Positions 43,005-52,036 of a stretch of DNA of 64,000 nucleotides are shown here, in pieces. Each line of letters opens with the position of its first letter. Position 1 is the stretch's first letter. The notes under the pieces are model-generated. The model saw nothing but the letters and a program-made list of their open reading frames with translations, did not search any database and was not told where the DNA came from. A program made the position numbers and the translations under genes. The DNA comes from Streptomyces sp. STR69 (GTDB lineage Bacteria; Actinomycetota; Actinomycetes; Streptomycetales; Streptomycetaceae): NCBI RefSeq assembly GCF_024519455.1, contig NZ_JALJRY010000003.1, forward strand, positions 124,001 to 188,000. Direction: 5' to 3'.

Positions 43005-43915
43005 CACAGACGACTCTCTCCCTGACGGCCGTGAGACGACGCGTCCGCCCGTCAAAGAGCCTCCCCTTCCTGGTAGTCGGTCTCCTCCTGGCCTTTCTCC
43101 TGGTGTTCTTCGTGCTGCCGGTGATCTGGCTCCTGCTGGCACCGTCGAAGACCGCCGGCGAGGTGGTGCGGGACAATCCGCTCTCCTTCGGTTCCTTCCA
43201 TCAAATAGGCGCGGCCTGGCGGCACTTGTTCGCCTTCCAAGATGGCGCCATGTCGAGATGGCTGCTCAACTCGGCCGTCTACTCGGGCGGTTCACTCGTC
43301 CTGACACTGACCGTCAGTGTTCCGGCCGGCTACGCGCTGGCGCTGACGAAGTTCCGGGGACGCAAGACGCTCCTCGTGATCACCCTGGTCACCATGATCA
43401 TGCCGCAGGCCACCCTGGTGCTGCCGATCTTCCTGGAGCTCAACCGCTTCCATCTCATCGGCACCGTCTGGTCGTTGATCCTCCCCTTCTCCTTCTATCC
43501 GTTCGGCGTGTACCTGGTCTACATCTACTTCGGGAGCAGCCTCCCCAGGGACCTGCTGTCCGCCGCGCGGATCGACGGCTGCACGGAGTGGCAGCTCTTC
43601 TCCCGCATTGCGCTCCCGCTCGCCAAGCCGGTCGTCGGACTGGTCGCGTTCTTCAGCTTCGTCGGCAACTGGAACAACTTCTTCCTGCCGTATCTCGTGC
43701 TGCCGAACAGCGAGCAGTTCCCCGTCCAGGTGGGCCTGAACCAACTGCTCACCTCCACACCGTCGTTCAACCCCGTCGCCGGCGCCGGACTGAACATCAC
43801 CATCCCCGAACTCGCCCTGGCCATCGTCATCGCCATCCTCCCCGTGCTGGTGCTCTTCGTCTTCTCGCAACGCACGCTGGTGTCCGGGATGCTCGCCGGA
43901 TCGAGCAAGGAATGA
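43001..43915 (+). CDS. Sugar ABC transporter permease (MalG-type)
   Basis: A 304-residue permease with about six spans. The EAA motif is SAARIDGCTEWQLFSRIALP. It pairs with the preceding MalF-type permease. Its ATG overlaps the upstream stop by four bases. Confidence 0.9.
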   Translation: MTQTTLSLTAVRRRVRPSKSLPFLVVGLLLAFLLVFFVLPVIWLLLAPSKTAGEVVRDNPLSFGSFHQIGAAWRHLFAFQDGAMSRWLLNSAVYSGGSLVLTLTVSVPAGYALALTKFRGRKTLLVITLVTMIMPQATLVLPIFLELNRFHLIGTVWSLILPFSFYPFGVYLVYIYFGSSLPRDLLSAARIDGCTEWQLFSRIALPLAKPVVGLVAFFSFVGNWNNFFLPYLVLPNSEQFPVQVGLNQLLTSTPSFNPVAGAGLNITIPELALAIVIAILPVLVLFVFSQRTLVSGMLAGSSKE

Positions 43916-43944
43916 CCGGCACTCCGGCCCCCGAAGGAGACCCC

Positions 43945-45639
43945 GTGTACCGGCTCGATCCGCGCTACGCCCCCGCCCCGCAGGCCGTCCTCCGCACGGG
44001 CTGGCAGGCGGTGGCCTTCCAACTCCCTTACGGCCGCGCAGTGGTGGCCATCGACGGCCCCCCGTCCGTCGACTGGTCCCGCCTCGCCGATCGCCTCGAA
44101 CACGAACTGACCGAGCGCGGCACCCCTGTCACCCTGCTCGACGTCCGGACCCACTACGCACCGCAGGCACTCGTCGGAAGCCGTACCGAGCGACCGGCGG
44201 ACGCCGACGACCCCTACTTCCGCAAGCTCGCCGACAATCCCCTCGACGACCTCTTCGAAAACCTGCCGCCGTCCGCACTGCCGACGGAAGGACTGCTCCT
44301 CGCCTACGGGCCCGGCGCGGCCCTCGTGGAGCACGACGTGCTCTGGTACGCCGATGTGCCCAAGCGCCACGCGGAGGCCGCCGTCGGCGCGGGTGAGCTG
44401 GGTGCCAACCTCGGTCTGCCGGACGAGAAGCCCGACTTCAGACGCCTCTTCTACATCGACTGGCCGATGCTGGACCGGCACCGCGACGCGCTCGCCCGCC
44501 GCCTCGACGCCTGGCTCGACATGCAGCACCCCGACCACCCGGCGTGGCTCGACGGAGCAGGCCTGCGCGCCACCTGCGCCACCCTGGCCCGCCGGCCCGT
44601 CCGCACCCGCCCGTACTTCAACTCCACACCCTGGGGCGGCCATTGGGCGCAGCGCGAGCTCGGCTTCAACACCGACTCCCGCAACACCGCGCTCGGTTAC
44701 GAGCTGATCGCACCCGAGGCAGGCATCCTCATCGGCACCGGACCGGAGGCCCAGGCCGAGGTGCCGTTCCAACTCATGTGCGTGCTGGAACCGTTGAGCG
44801 TGCTGGGGGCAGGGGTGCACGCCCGCTTCGGCACGTCCTTCCCGATCCGCTTCGACTATCTCGACACCGTCGGCGGCGGCAGCCTCTCCGTGCACTGCCA
44901 CCCCAAGGAGTCGTACATGCGCGAGCGTTTCGGCTGGGCGTACACCCAGCACGAGACGTACTACCTGACCCTCGGCAGCACCGACACGAAGGTGTACCTC
45001 GGCCTGCGCGAGGACGCCGACGTCGATGTCTTCCGCAAGGAGGTGGAGCGGGCCATCACCGACGGAGTCCCCATGGACCCCGAGGACCATGTCCTCGCCT
45101 TCCCCGCCGAGCAGGGCCAGTTGTTCCTGATCCCGGCAGGCACCCCGCACGCCAGCGGCGCGGGCAACCTCGTCCTGGAGATCAGCGCCACCCCGTACCT
45201 CTACAGCCTGAGGTTCTACGACTGGCTGCGGCCCGGCGCCGACGGCAACCCGCGCCCGCTGCCGTACGAGCACGGGTTCGCCAACCTTGAGACCGGCCGA
45301 CGCGGCGAGGCCGTCGCCCATGACCTGGTCCAGCAACCGCGCACGCTGCGCGAGGGCACCGGCTGGCGGGAGGAGGTCATCGGCGAACTGGCCGAGATGT
45401 TCTACGAGGTCAGGCGCTTCGTGCTCGACGCCGGGGCCGAGGCCGCCGATGACACGCAGGGCCGGTTCCACATCCTGAACGTGGTGGAGGGGGAAGGCGT
45501 CACCGTGCACACGGCGGCCGGAGACCGGCACGAACTGGCCTACGCGGAGACGCTGACCGTACCGGCCGCGGTCGGCCCGTACACCCTGCGGGCAACCGGT
45601 GACGCCCCGGTACGTGTCGTGAAGGCGCTGGTCCGTTGA
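43945..45639 (+). CDS. Class I phosphomannose-isomerase-like cupin with kinase-like N-terminus
   Basis: About 564 residues from GTG 43945, which has AAGGAG 5 nt upstream; ATG 43912 overlaps the permease stop and is a plausible alternative. The central and C-terminal part (from about residue 215) is a phosphomannose-isomerase-type cupin: PWGGHW, HCHPKE (about 316-321), QHETYY and IPAGTPHASG supply the expected metal ligands. The first about 180 residues resemble a nucleoside/uridine-kinase P-loop domain in which the Walker A is lost (AIDGPPSVDWSRLAD). Substrate is unknown; aldose-ketose isomerisation in the sugar pathway is likely. Confidence 0.78.
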   Translation: MYRLDPRYAPAPQAVLRTGWQAVAFQLPYGRAVVAIDGPPSVDWSRLADRLEHELTERGTPVTLLDVRTHYAPQALVGSRTERPADADDPYFRKLADNPLDDLFENLPPSALPTEGLLLAYGPGAALVEHDVLWYADVPKRHAEAAVGAGELGANLGLPDEKPDFRRLFYIDWPMLDRHRDALARRLDAWLDMQHPDHPAWLDGAGLRATCATLARRPVRTRPYFNSTPWGGHWAQRELGFNTDSRNTALGYELIAPEAGILIGTGPEAQAEVPFQLMCVLEPLSVLGAGVHARFGTSFPIRFDYLDTVGGGSLSVHCHPKESYMRERFGWAYTQHETYYLTLGSTDTKVYLGLREDADVDVFRKEVERAITDGVPMDPEDHVLAFPAEQGQLFLIPAGTPHASGAGNLVLEISATPYLYSLRFYDWLRPGADGNPRPLPYEHGFANLETGRRGEAVAHDLVQQPRTLREGTGWREEVIGELAEMFYEVRRFVLDAGAEAADDTQGRFHILNVVEGEGVTVHTAAGDRHELAYAETLTVPAAVGPYTLRATGDAPVRVVKALVR

Positions 45640-46544
45640 TCCCTGTCCTGGAGATCGGCGGCACCCATGTCACCGCGGCGCTCGTCGACCTGCGCGACGG
45701 CCGCGTCACCAGCCGCACGCGCAAGCCGCTCGACGCCGACGGCGCCGCCGAGGACATCCTCGACGTCGTACGGTGCTGCGCCGACGGGCTGTCGGTGCCT
45801 CCTGGTGCGCGGTGGGGCGTGGCGGTGCCCGGGCCGTTCGACTACGCGAGGGGGGTCGCCCTCTTCCGGGGCGTGGGGAAGTTCGACGCCCTGTACGGGA
45901 TGGACGTCCGGGCGGCCCTCCTGCACGGACTGCGGCAGCGTCCCGGCGACATCGTGTTCCTCAACGACGCCCACGCCTTCCTGACCGGCGAGTGGTCCAC
46001 GGGCACCGTCCGGGGGCATCGCCGGGCCGTGGGCATCACGCTCGGCACCGGTGTCGGCTCGGCGTTTCTCGCCGACGGTCGCATCTGCGACAACGGTCCC
46101 GGCGTACCGCCCGAGGGGCGGATGGACCTCACCGAGATCGACGGCCGACCGCTGGAGGACACCGTCTCCCGCCGCGCGATCCTCGCCCGCTACGGCGACC
46201 CCGCCGCCGATGTGCACGACATCGCCGGACGAGCCAGGGCAGGAGAGGAGCGGGCTAGGCGGGTGCTGGACGGCGTCTTCACCGGACTGGGCGCCGTGCT
46301 GGGCCCGCGCCTGCTGGTCTTCGGCGCGACCGCCCTGGTCGTCGGAGGATCCATGGCCCGCTCCTGGGACCTCGTCGCCCCCGCGCTGTCCGCCGGCCTC
46401 GTGACCGGGGGCTGGACACCGGACGCCCCGGGTGCCGACGTGGAATCACCGTCTCTCGGAGCCCGACACCCGCGCGCGATGAAACCTGCCGACTCCGCAG
46501 GGGACGCGGCGCTCGTGGGCGCGGCCCGCGCGGCGGGGGCCTGA
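45636..46544 (+). CDS. ROK-family sugar kinase
   Basis: A 302-residue ROK protein from TTG 45636, overlapping the previous stop as TTGA. The ATP-binding LEIGGTHVTAALVDL, GVAVPGPFDY and the catalytic Asp in FLNDAHAF are present, with LGTGVGSAFLADG as the phosphate loop. The usual CxCGxxGC zinc motif of ROK kinases is absent (no Cys where it is expected), and there is no N-terminal HTH, so it is a kinase rather than a repressor. It likely phosphorylates the imported sugar. Confidence 0.82.
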   Translation: MIPVLEIGGTHVTAALVDLRDGRVTSRTRKPLDADGAAEDILDVVRCCADGLSVPPGARWGVAVPGPFDYARGVALFRGVGKFDALYGMDVRAALLHGLRQRPGDIVFLNDAHAFLTGEWSTGTVRGHRRAVGITLGTGVGSAFLADGRICDNGPGVPPEGRMDLTEIDGRPLEDTVSRRAILARYGDPAADVHDIAGRARAGEERARRVLDGVFTGLGAVLGPRLLVFGATALVVGGSMARSWDLVAPALSAGLVTGGWTPDAPGADVESPSLGARHPRAMKPADSAGDAALVGAARAAGA

Positions 46545-46636
46545 GACCACGGCTGAACCTCCGCAGCGGGCGTTGCGTATCCATCCGCAGGGACAACTCC
46601 GGTCTCTGCCACGGGACGTGACGTAAGGAGAGCGCC

Positions 46637-47491
46637 GTGCCCATACCGCCCGCGTCCGAGTCGGCGGACGACCGCACCGCGCTGGAACCCATCCGCGTGC
46701 TGCGCCCTCGCAACACCGACGCGCTGGCCCAACTCCTCGAAGAAATACGCCAGGACGAGCACTATCGCGGCCACGCGACCGAGACCGCGCCCGTCCCGCA
46801 CACCTCGGCCGACGGTGGAACAGAGGAACTCCCGCCCGTCCCCGGCGACGAGACGGAGGAACCGACCGCACGCGACCGCAACTCCCGCCCGCGCCTGGGA
46901 CCCGGGCAGCGTCGGGCGGCCATCGTGATCGCGGTCGCCGCGGCGGCGGTCGTCGGCTTCGGCTGCTCTCTCCTGATCCCCGGACCCACCGCAGCCACCC
47001 CGGCCGCACCCTCGGCAAACGCGTCGACCGCCCCGACGTCCGCCGCCCCAACATCGGCCGCCCCGAGCGCGGTTGGAGCCGCCGACGTCCTGACGAACCC
47101 CGGCTTCGAGTCGGGTGGCATCTCGCCGTGGAACTGCGCCGGCCACCCGGGCTCGGTCGTCTCCTCCCCCGTCCACACGGGCTCCAAAGCCCTTATGGGG
47201 ACGGTGAGTTCGAGCGACACCGCGCAGTGCGACCAGACTGTCGCGGTACGACCGAACACGGCCTACTCACTCAGCGGCTGGGTCCGCGGCTCCTACGTCT
47301 ACCTGGGCGTGAGCGGCGGCACCTCCACCTGGACCACTTCCCCGTCCGGCTACAGCCTCCTGACCGTCTCCTTCACCTCGGGTCCGTCCCAGACCAGCGC
47401 GACGATCTACGTCCACGGCTGGTACGCGCAGGGCGACTACTACGCCGACGACATCACCCTGAGCGTGTCGGGTGGCGGCGGCCATACCTAG
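46637..47491 (+). CDS. Membrane-anchored carbohydrate-binding protein
   Basis: A 284-residue type II membrane protein from GTG 46637 (AAGGAG 6 nt upstream). Residues 1-90 are cytoplasmic and charged; a hydrophobic span is at about 92-115; a Thr/Ala/Ser/Pro-rich linker follows; and the C-terminal about 140 residues form a beta-sandwich carbohydrate-binding module (LTNPGFESGGISPWNC, QCDQTVAVRPNTAYSLSGW, YVHGWYAQGDYYADD). The module resembles the N-terminal module of Streptomyces family 18 chitinases. No catalytic domain is present, so it could tether the cell to a glycan. Confidence 0.82.
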   Translation: MPIPPASESADDRTALEPIRVLRPRNTDALAQLLEEIRQDEHYRGHATETAPVPHTSADGGTEELPPVPGDETEEPTARDRNSRPRLGPGQRRAAIVIAVAAAAVVGFGCSLLIPGPTAATPAAPSANASTAPTSAAPTSAAPSAVGAADVLTNPGFESGGISPWNCAGHPGSVVSSPVHTGSKALMGTVSSSDTAQCDQTVAVRPNTAYSLSGWVRGSYVYLGVSGGTSTWTTSPSGYSLLTVSFTSGPSQTSATIYVHGWYAQGDYYADDITLSVSGGGGHT

Positions 47492-47501
47492 AGTGGGACG
47501 C

Positions 47502-48722
47502 GTGACCGACACCAGCGACACCCGCCCCGCCGACACCGAGGCGCACGCTCCACGGCGGAGCCCACTGCGCCGTGTGATGCGCTACCTCCCCCTGATCGCC
47601 CCGGTCCTGTTGTGGGCCGTGCCCTGCGGGGTGCTCCTGTACACCGGCCAGCACTGGCCGCTGCCGGTCACGCTCGCCGGCACCGCGCTCTTCGTCCTCG
47701 GCCTCGTCGTGATGCCGCTCGCGATGGGGCGCGGCCACGGCCGACGCCAGCAGGACCGGGCGGCGATCGTCGGTGACACGCTGCTCGGCGGCAGCTGGAT
47801 CCTGTTCACCTGGTCCGTGCTGCTCGGTGTCCTGCTGCGGCTCGCCCTGACCGTGGCCGGCGTCGGCGACGGCGAGGACCGGGCCCGCATCGTCACCTGG
47901 GCCGTCCTCGGCACCACCGCCGTACTGCTCGCCTGGGGGTACGCCGAGGCCCGCCGCGTACCACGCGTACGCCGCCTCGACGTACAACTCCCGCGACTGG
48001 GCGCCGGGTTGGACGGCACCCGTGTCGTCCTCATCACCGACACCCACTACGGCCCGCTCGACCGCGCCCGCTGGTCGGAGCGGGTGTGCGAGACCGTGAA
48101 CACCCTGGAAGCCGACCTGGTCTGCCACACCGGCGACATCGCGGACGGCACGGCCGAACGCCGCCGCGCCCAGGCCCTGCCCCTCGCCACCGTGCAAGCC
48201 TCCCGGGCCCGGGTCTACGTCACCGGCAACCACGAGTACTACAGCGAGGCCCAGGGCTGGGTCGACCTGATGGACGAGCTGGGCTGGGAGCCGCTGCGCA
48301 ACCGGCATCTGCTGCTGGAACGCGGCGGCGACGCCCTCGTGGTCGCCGGGGTGGACGACGTCACCGCCGAGTCCTCCGGCCTGGCGGGCCACCGCGCCCA
48401 CCTCGCCGGAGCCCTGAGCGGCGCCGACCCCGACCTGCCCGTCCTGCTCCTGGCGCACCAGCCCAAGTTCGTCGACCGGGCGGCAGCCGCGGGCATCGAC
48501 CTCCAGCTCTCCGGCCACACCCACGGCGGCCAGATCTGGCCCTTCCACCACCTGGTCCGCCTCGACCAGCCGACCGTGGCCGGCCTCAGCCACCACGGCT
48601 CCCGCACGCTGCTCTACACCAGCCGCGGCACCGGCTTCTGGGGCCCGCCGTTCCGCGTCTTCGCCCCCAGCGAGATCACCCTGCTGGTACTCCGCTCACC
48701 GCAGCCGCCCACGGCGCCGTAG
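47502..48722 (+). CDS. Membrane metallophosphoesterase
   Basis: A 406-residue protein from GTG 47502. Four predicted spans lie in residues 25-155. The calcineurin-like domain starts at about residue 170: LITDTHYGPLD, HTGDIADG, VTGNHEYY and LSGHTHGGQIWP give the dinuclear-metal motifs. It resembles the YkuE/YaeI phosphoesterase group. The natural substrate (lipid or nucleotide) is not evident. A GC-rich hairpin follows. Confidence 0.88.
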   Translation: MTDTSDTRPADTEAHAPRRSPLRRVMRYLPLIAPVLLWAVPCGVLLYTGQHWPLPVTLAGTALFVLGLVVMPLAMGRGHGRRQQDRAAIVGDTLLGGSWILFTWSVLLGVLLRLALTVAGVGDGEDRARIVTWAVLGTTAVLLAWGYAEARRVPRVRRLDVQLPRLGAGLDGTRVVLITDTHYGPLDRARWSERVCETVNTLEADLVCHTGDIADGTAERRRAQALPLATVQASRARVYVTGNHEYYSEAQGWVDLMDELGWEPLRNRHLLLERGGDALVVAGVDDVTAESSGLAGHRAHLAGALSGADPDLPVLLLAHQPKFVDRAAAAGIDLQLSGHTHGGQIWPFHHLVRLDQPTVAGLSHHGSRTLLYTSRGTGFWGPPFRVFAPSEITLLVLRSPQPPTAP

Positions 48723-48738
48723 CCCCGTCAGCGCCCCC

Positions 48739-48767
48739 GCCCCCGCGGCTTCGACGCCGGCGGGGGC
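48739..48767 (+). terminator. GC-rich hairpin after the phosphoesterase gene
   Basis: GCCCCCGC (48739-48746) pairs with GCGGGGGC (48760-48767). No U-tract follows. Confidence 0.5.
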
Positions 48768-48949
48768 AGCTTGAGCTCTCTGGGACACGTCGAGGACTCC
48801 CGGCGCTCGGGCAACTGCTACGGGGCAAGGCCGGACGCTGTGATCTCTCGGAGAACCGGTGCATGTGAACACCCGGGCGGGAGAGCGCACTTCCAAGAAC
48901 CCGAGGCGGACCGCGGTGGCGGCTCGTGCGTGAGAACCCTCATCCGGCG

Positions 48950-49223
48950 AAGAGCCGCTCTGACCGCGACTACGCCCTACTTCGAGTCCGTACGCAGCCA
49001 CCTCCTGGCTGAGCACGAGGCGGGAACGGTGCGGGTCGAGGACGTGGACCTCGCAGCCACCCAGTTCCTGGGCATGATCTCCAACTACGTCTTCTGGCCG
49101 ACACTCCTGGTGCCGGGCCGGGAGGTGAGCGCCGAACGCGTCGCTCAGGTGGTCGACGAGGCCGTCCGCACCATCGCCGCCCGGTACGCCACGACTGGAC
49201 CAGGGGCGTCCACCGACGACTGA
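48950..49223 (+). pseudogene. C-terminal fragment of a TetR-family regulator
   Basis: The last about 85 residues (PYFESVRSHLLAEHEAGTV, then TQFLGMISNYVFWPTLL and AERVAQVVDEAVRTIAARYA) match the ligand-binding C-terminus of TetR regulators. The upstream in-frame sequence has no helix-turn-helix and no similarity to a TetR N-terminus. The gene appears to be truncated, opening a run of decayed genes. Confidence 0.65.
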
Positions 49224-49491
49224 GTCCCGCCGACCGCGACAGGGTCCCGCCGCCACCGAAAGACCTCACGCCTACGCAATCCGGGCCTTCGGCACCAAAG
49301 GCGTTCGCGGTGCATCCCGGGGCGGAGACCGAAGGAGGGAGTCTCGATGTGTTGACCCACCTCGGTCAGCCTGGCATCAGCACGGGCCGACAAACTGGTC
49401 CGCACCCGGATCTGGACGTTCACTCGCCTCGGATCAGTTACGTATCCCTCACGTCCTGGTGGCCTGGGAGTGAGCTGGTCATTATGACTGC

Positions 49492-49887
49492 ATGACATTG
49501 GCCTCGCGTGCCTGCACGCAACTGGCGACCTGGCCCGACCTCACCGAGGCGGAGCCGAGCTGCGGTGTCGGCCGGGCCCTGCGGTCCGCCCATGGCGAGA
49601 TCGCCCACTTCCACTCCGACGACGACGTCGACCTTTACCTCACGGCCGGAACCATAAGACGTTTCGAGGACCACCTCAGGGCGGCAGCGGCCGTGCAGCT
49701 CGTACCCGGCTCTCCTTGGGTGACGCTGCACCTCGGCGTTCCCTCGGATGTTCAACTCCTCATGACTCTGGTCAGCCTCGCCCTCCAGACTCAGCAGGCG
49801 CGGCCGGTTCCGGGCGACGCTCCGCGAGCGGAATGCAATGATCATCGCAGCTCGGTCCGTCCGGGCGAGAATCTCGGCGGAGGCTGA
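49492..49887 (+). CDS. DUF5519 (luciferase-domain) small protein
   Basis: A 131-residue protein with the family features SRACTQLATWPDLTEAEPSCG, here cited by SCGVGRALRSAHGEIAHFHS, LYLTAGTIRRFEDHL and WVTLHLG. The function of this family is not established. No Shine-Dalgarno precedes ATG 49492, but a CATTAT -10-like box ends 6 nt upstream, so a leaderless mRNA is possible. The final 25 residues look divergent, perhaps from a small indel. Confidence 0.75.
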   Translation: MTLASRACTQLATWPDLTEAEPSCGVGRALRSAHGEIAHFHSDDDVDLYLTAGTIRRFEDHLRAAAAVQLVPGSPWVTLHLGVPSDVQLLMTLVSLALQTQQARPVPGDAPRAECNDHRSSVRPGENLGGG

Positions 49888-50144
49888 GGGGAACCTTCCA
49901 GGCGGGTGCAGCTGTGGCACGGTCCCGCCGAGGTCGAGGCGGCCGTGGCCAGCGCTCACGCAGGTACTCCCCGAGCCGTACACCCGACTCCTGCTCACGT
50001 CCGCTGGAACATGGTCGTCGTTCTGGAAAGCGGGGCGCAGACGATCCTCCGGTCCCGCGGTGATCGGGCGTTGCTCGATCGGCTGTTCATCGCCCTGGTG
50101 GGTCCGTACATGAGGCGGGGTCAGGTGGCGACGTCGCCGCTCGG

Positions 50145-50690
50145 TCACCCCTTCTCCGAGCGGATCACGGCAACGGGGCAGTCCGCGTGGCGCAGTGCCG
50201 CCCGGCTGACCGGGCCCAGCAGTGCACCCGCGAGGCGGTCCCGGTTTCGTGAGCCGACCACGACGAGCTGTGCGCGGGTGCTTGCCTCGACGAGTGCCCG
50301 GCAGAGCCCGCCTCGGACGTGGGCGCGGTGCACGGTGACGTCCGGGTACTTCTCGCTCAGCACGGACAGAGCGTCGGCGAAGGCGTTGTGCGACCGGCTG
50401 TTCCACGCGGTCGTCCTGTCGAGCACGACCAGGTTCGCGCCACGGGCCGACGCCTCGGCGTAGGCGAACTCCGCCGCTGCCCGGCCCGCGGGGAATCCTC
50501 TCGGTCCGGTACTGCTGCGTCTCGGCTCCGAGCACCGGTGCCTGCGCCATGGACACCAGCACCGGCACCGGCATCCAGACCTGGACCAGCTTCAGCGGCA
50601 GGCTGAGCAGTGTGCCTCGCGGGCTGCCCGCTCGGCCGCCGCACGGCTCTCGGCGGAGCCGTCGAGGCCGACGGTGACGGTGCGAGTCAT
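50145..50690 (-). pseudogene. Degenerate tandem universal stress protein gene
   Basis: Parts of a two-domain UspA protein occur in three frames. From ATG 50690: MTRTVTVGLDGSAESRAAA, then a stop after about 32 codons. The next frame gives LPLKLVQVWMPVPV with MAQAPVLGAETQQY. The third gives AAEFAYAEASARGANLVVLD through LVVVGSRNRDRLAGALLGPVS and HADCPVAVIRS, ending at 50145. The typical protein is near 290 residues; about 180 codons remain. At least two frameshifts and an internal deletion are required, so it is inactive. Confidence 0.75.
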
Positions 50691-50841
50691 GATGTCCACC
50701 TTCTGGATCGGGGTTCTGATGCGAGCCTGGTCCTCGGACGAGGCGCCCGGCAGAGACCGCAAGTCCCGGCAAGGGACCGAACGGCCCTGGCCGGTGCTCG
50801 GCGCGGCAGGCCCACCGACGAGCCCGCCGCCCCTCCCGCGA

Positions 50842-51477
50842 TCACCGCAGCCAGTGGCTACGGCGGACCAGCGGGAGTTTCGCCCACAGCCGTCCGAGGC
50901 CGAGGGTGTCGCCGGCGGAGACGGCGGCCAGGGCGATCAGGACGACGGCGTAGATGAGGTGGTAGTCCACGAACGGGTTCGGCGACATGCTCGGCGAGCC
51001 GTCAGAGAGGTGCCGGGCCGGCGGCCACTCGGCCAGCCACATGAACGCCATCATCAAGGTGCCCGCGACGGCCGCGAAGCGCAGGGCGACACCGGCGACG
51101 AGCGCGACCCCGACTCCGAGCAGACCGAGCATGAACAGCCAGTCGACCGAGGTGTCCCCGGCCCAGGAGTGGAACGTGGACTCCATCGGCCCCGCGGCGA
51201 CGGAGCTCAGGAAGCCCTTGGTCGGTGAGCCGCCGTCGATCCAGCCCTTGCCTGAGGGGGTTGCATAGCCGAGGCCGAAGGTCTTGTCGAGGAAGGCCCA
51301 CAGGAAGACGAACCCGGTGAGCAGGCGCAGCGACGCGAAGGCGTAGGCCCGAGCGGCGTGGGTGTCCCTGCGTGCCGACACGGTGGAGTCGGATACGGAG
51401 ACGGGGGCGCTCCCGTTGCTGCGGAAGGACGGCAGGCGGAAGCCCTCGCTGCGGTGAGGGGGCTCGTGAACGGCCAT
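50842..51477 (-). CDS. DoxX/DoxD-like membrane protein
   Basis: A 211-residue integral membrane protein with four predicted spans (about residues 47-65, 115-135, 138-155 and 175-195). GFVFLWAFLDKTFGLGYATP and the middle segment AGDTSVDWLFMLGLLGVGVAL resemble the DoxX/TQO small-subunit family. Members are thought to take part in membrane redox or thiol stress. AAGGGA lies 7 nt upstream of ATG 51477. Confidence 0.8.
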   Translation of the reverse strand: MAVHEPPHRSEGFRLPSFRSNGSAPVSVSDSTVSARRDTHAARAYAFASLRLLTGFVFLWAFLDKTFGLGYATPSGKGWIDGGSPTKGFLSSVAAGPMESTFHSWAGDTSVDWLFMLGLLGVGVALVAGVALRFAAVAGTLMMAFMWLAEWPPARHLSDGSPSMSPNPFVDYHLIYAVVLIALAAVSAGDTLGLGRLWAKLPLVRRSHWLR

Positions 51478-51706
51478 GGTGGTGATCCCTTCGGGGAGGA
51501 GTGGGACTGTCGTCCGGTCGGTGCCTGACGCTCCTCACTCTTGTCTCGCGGGGCGGCCGGTGCCGGATGCCGAAGGTCCGTGGCCGCAGGGCTGAACGGC
51601 CCGGTCTGCAGGGACTGTTGGGGTGCGCGCCGAAGCTCATGGAGACCGATTCCCCGGGATCTCAGCAATGGCCGAGCCAGCCCCTGCGCCCCCGTGGGCA
51701 CCGTGC

Positions 51707-52036
51707 TTATGCCGAGCGGGTCACGGCGACCCGAACCCTTCGACAGACCCTCGTGATGAAGTGGCCTCGTGCCCCGTCGGAGTGCTCGCGGAAGACAACC
51801 GTGGGATCGGAGCGATCGGAGCGCCCGGTGAGTTGTCGTAGCTTGGTGCGGCTGCTGTGCTCCACGAGGATCGGCACGTAGGTGGGGATACGAGCGTTGC
51901 TGAGCGGCTGGTAGGCGTCCTGCACCACATCGCGCACGATCGCAGCCGTCAACAGGTCGGCGTAGGAGGTCGTCAGTCGGTCCGTCAGTTCCTGAATGGC
52001 GTCAGGTACCGCGGCTTCGGCCGTGTTGGCGCCCAT
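51707..52036 (-). CDS. Three-helix-bundle dimerisation domain protein
   Basis: A 109-residue protein from ATG 52036 with GAGGAG 6 nt upstream. Residues about 12-60 (AIQELTDRLTTSYADLLTAA and PLSNARIPTYVPILVEHSSR) match a small helical domain common in Streptomyces stress clusters. The C-terminal third is basic. Function is unknown. Confidence 0.75.
   Translation of the reverse strand: MGANTAEAAVPDAIQELTDRLTTSYADLLTAAIVRDVVQDAYQPLSNARIPTYVPILVEHSSRTKLRQLTGRSDRSDPTVVFREHSDGARGHFITRVCRRVRVAVTRSA

Noticed and set aside
49888..50144. Possible coding fragment (RWNMVVVLESGAQTILRSRG)
   Set aside because: No recognised family, no ribosome site, and it runs antisense into the USP remnant; not enough to call a gene.
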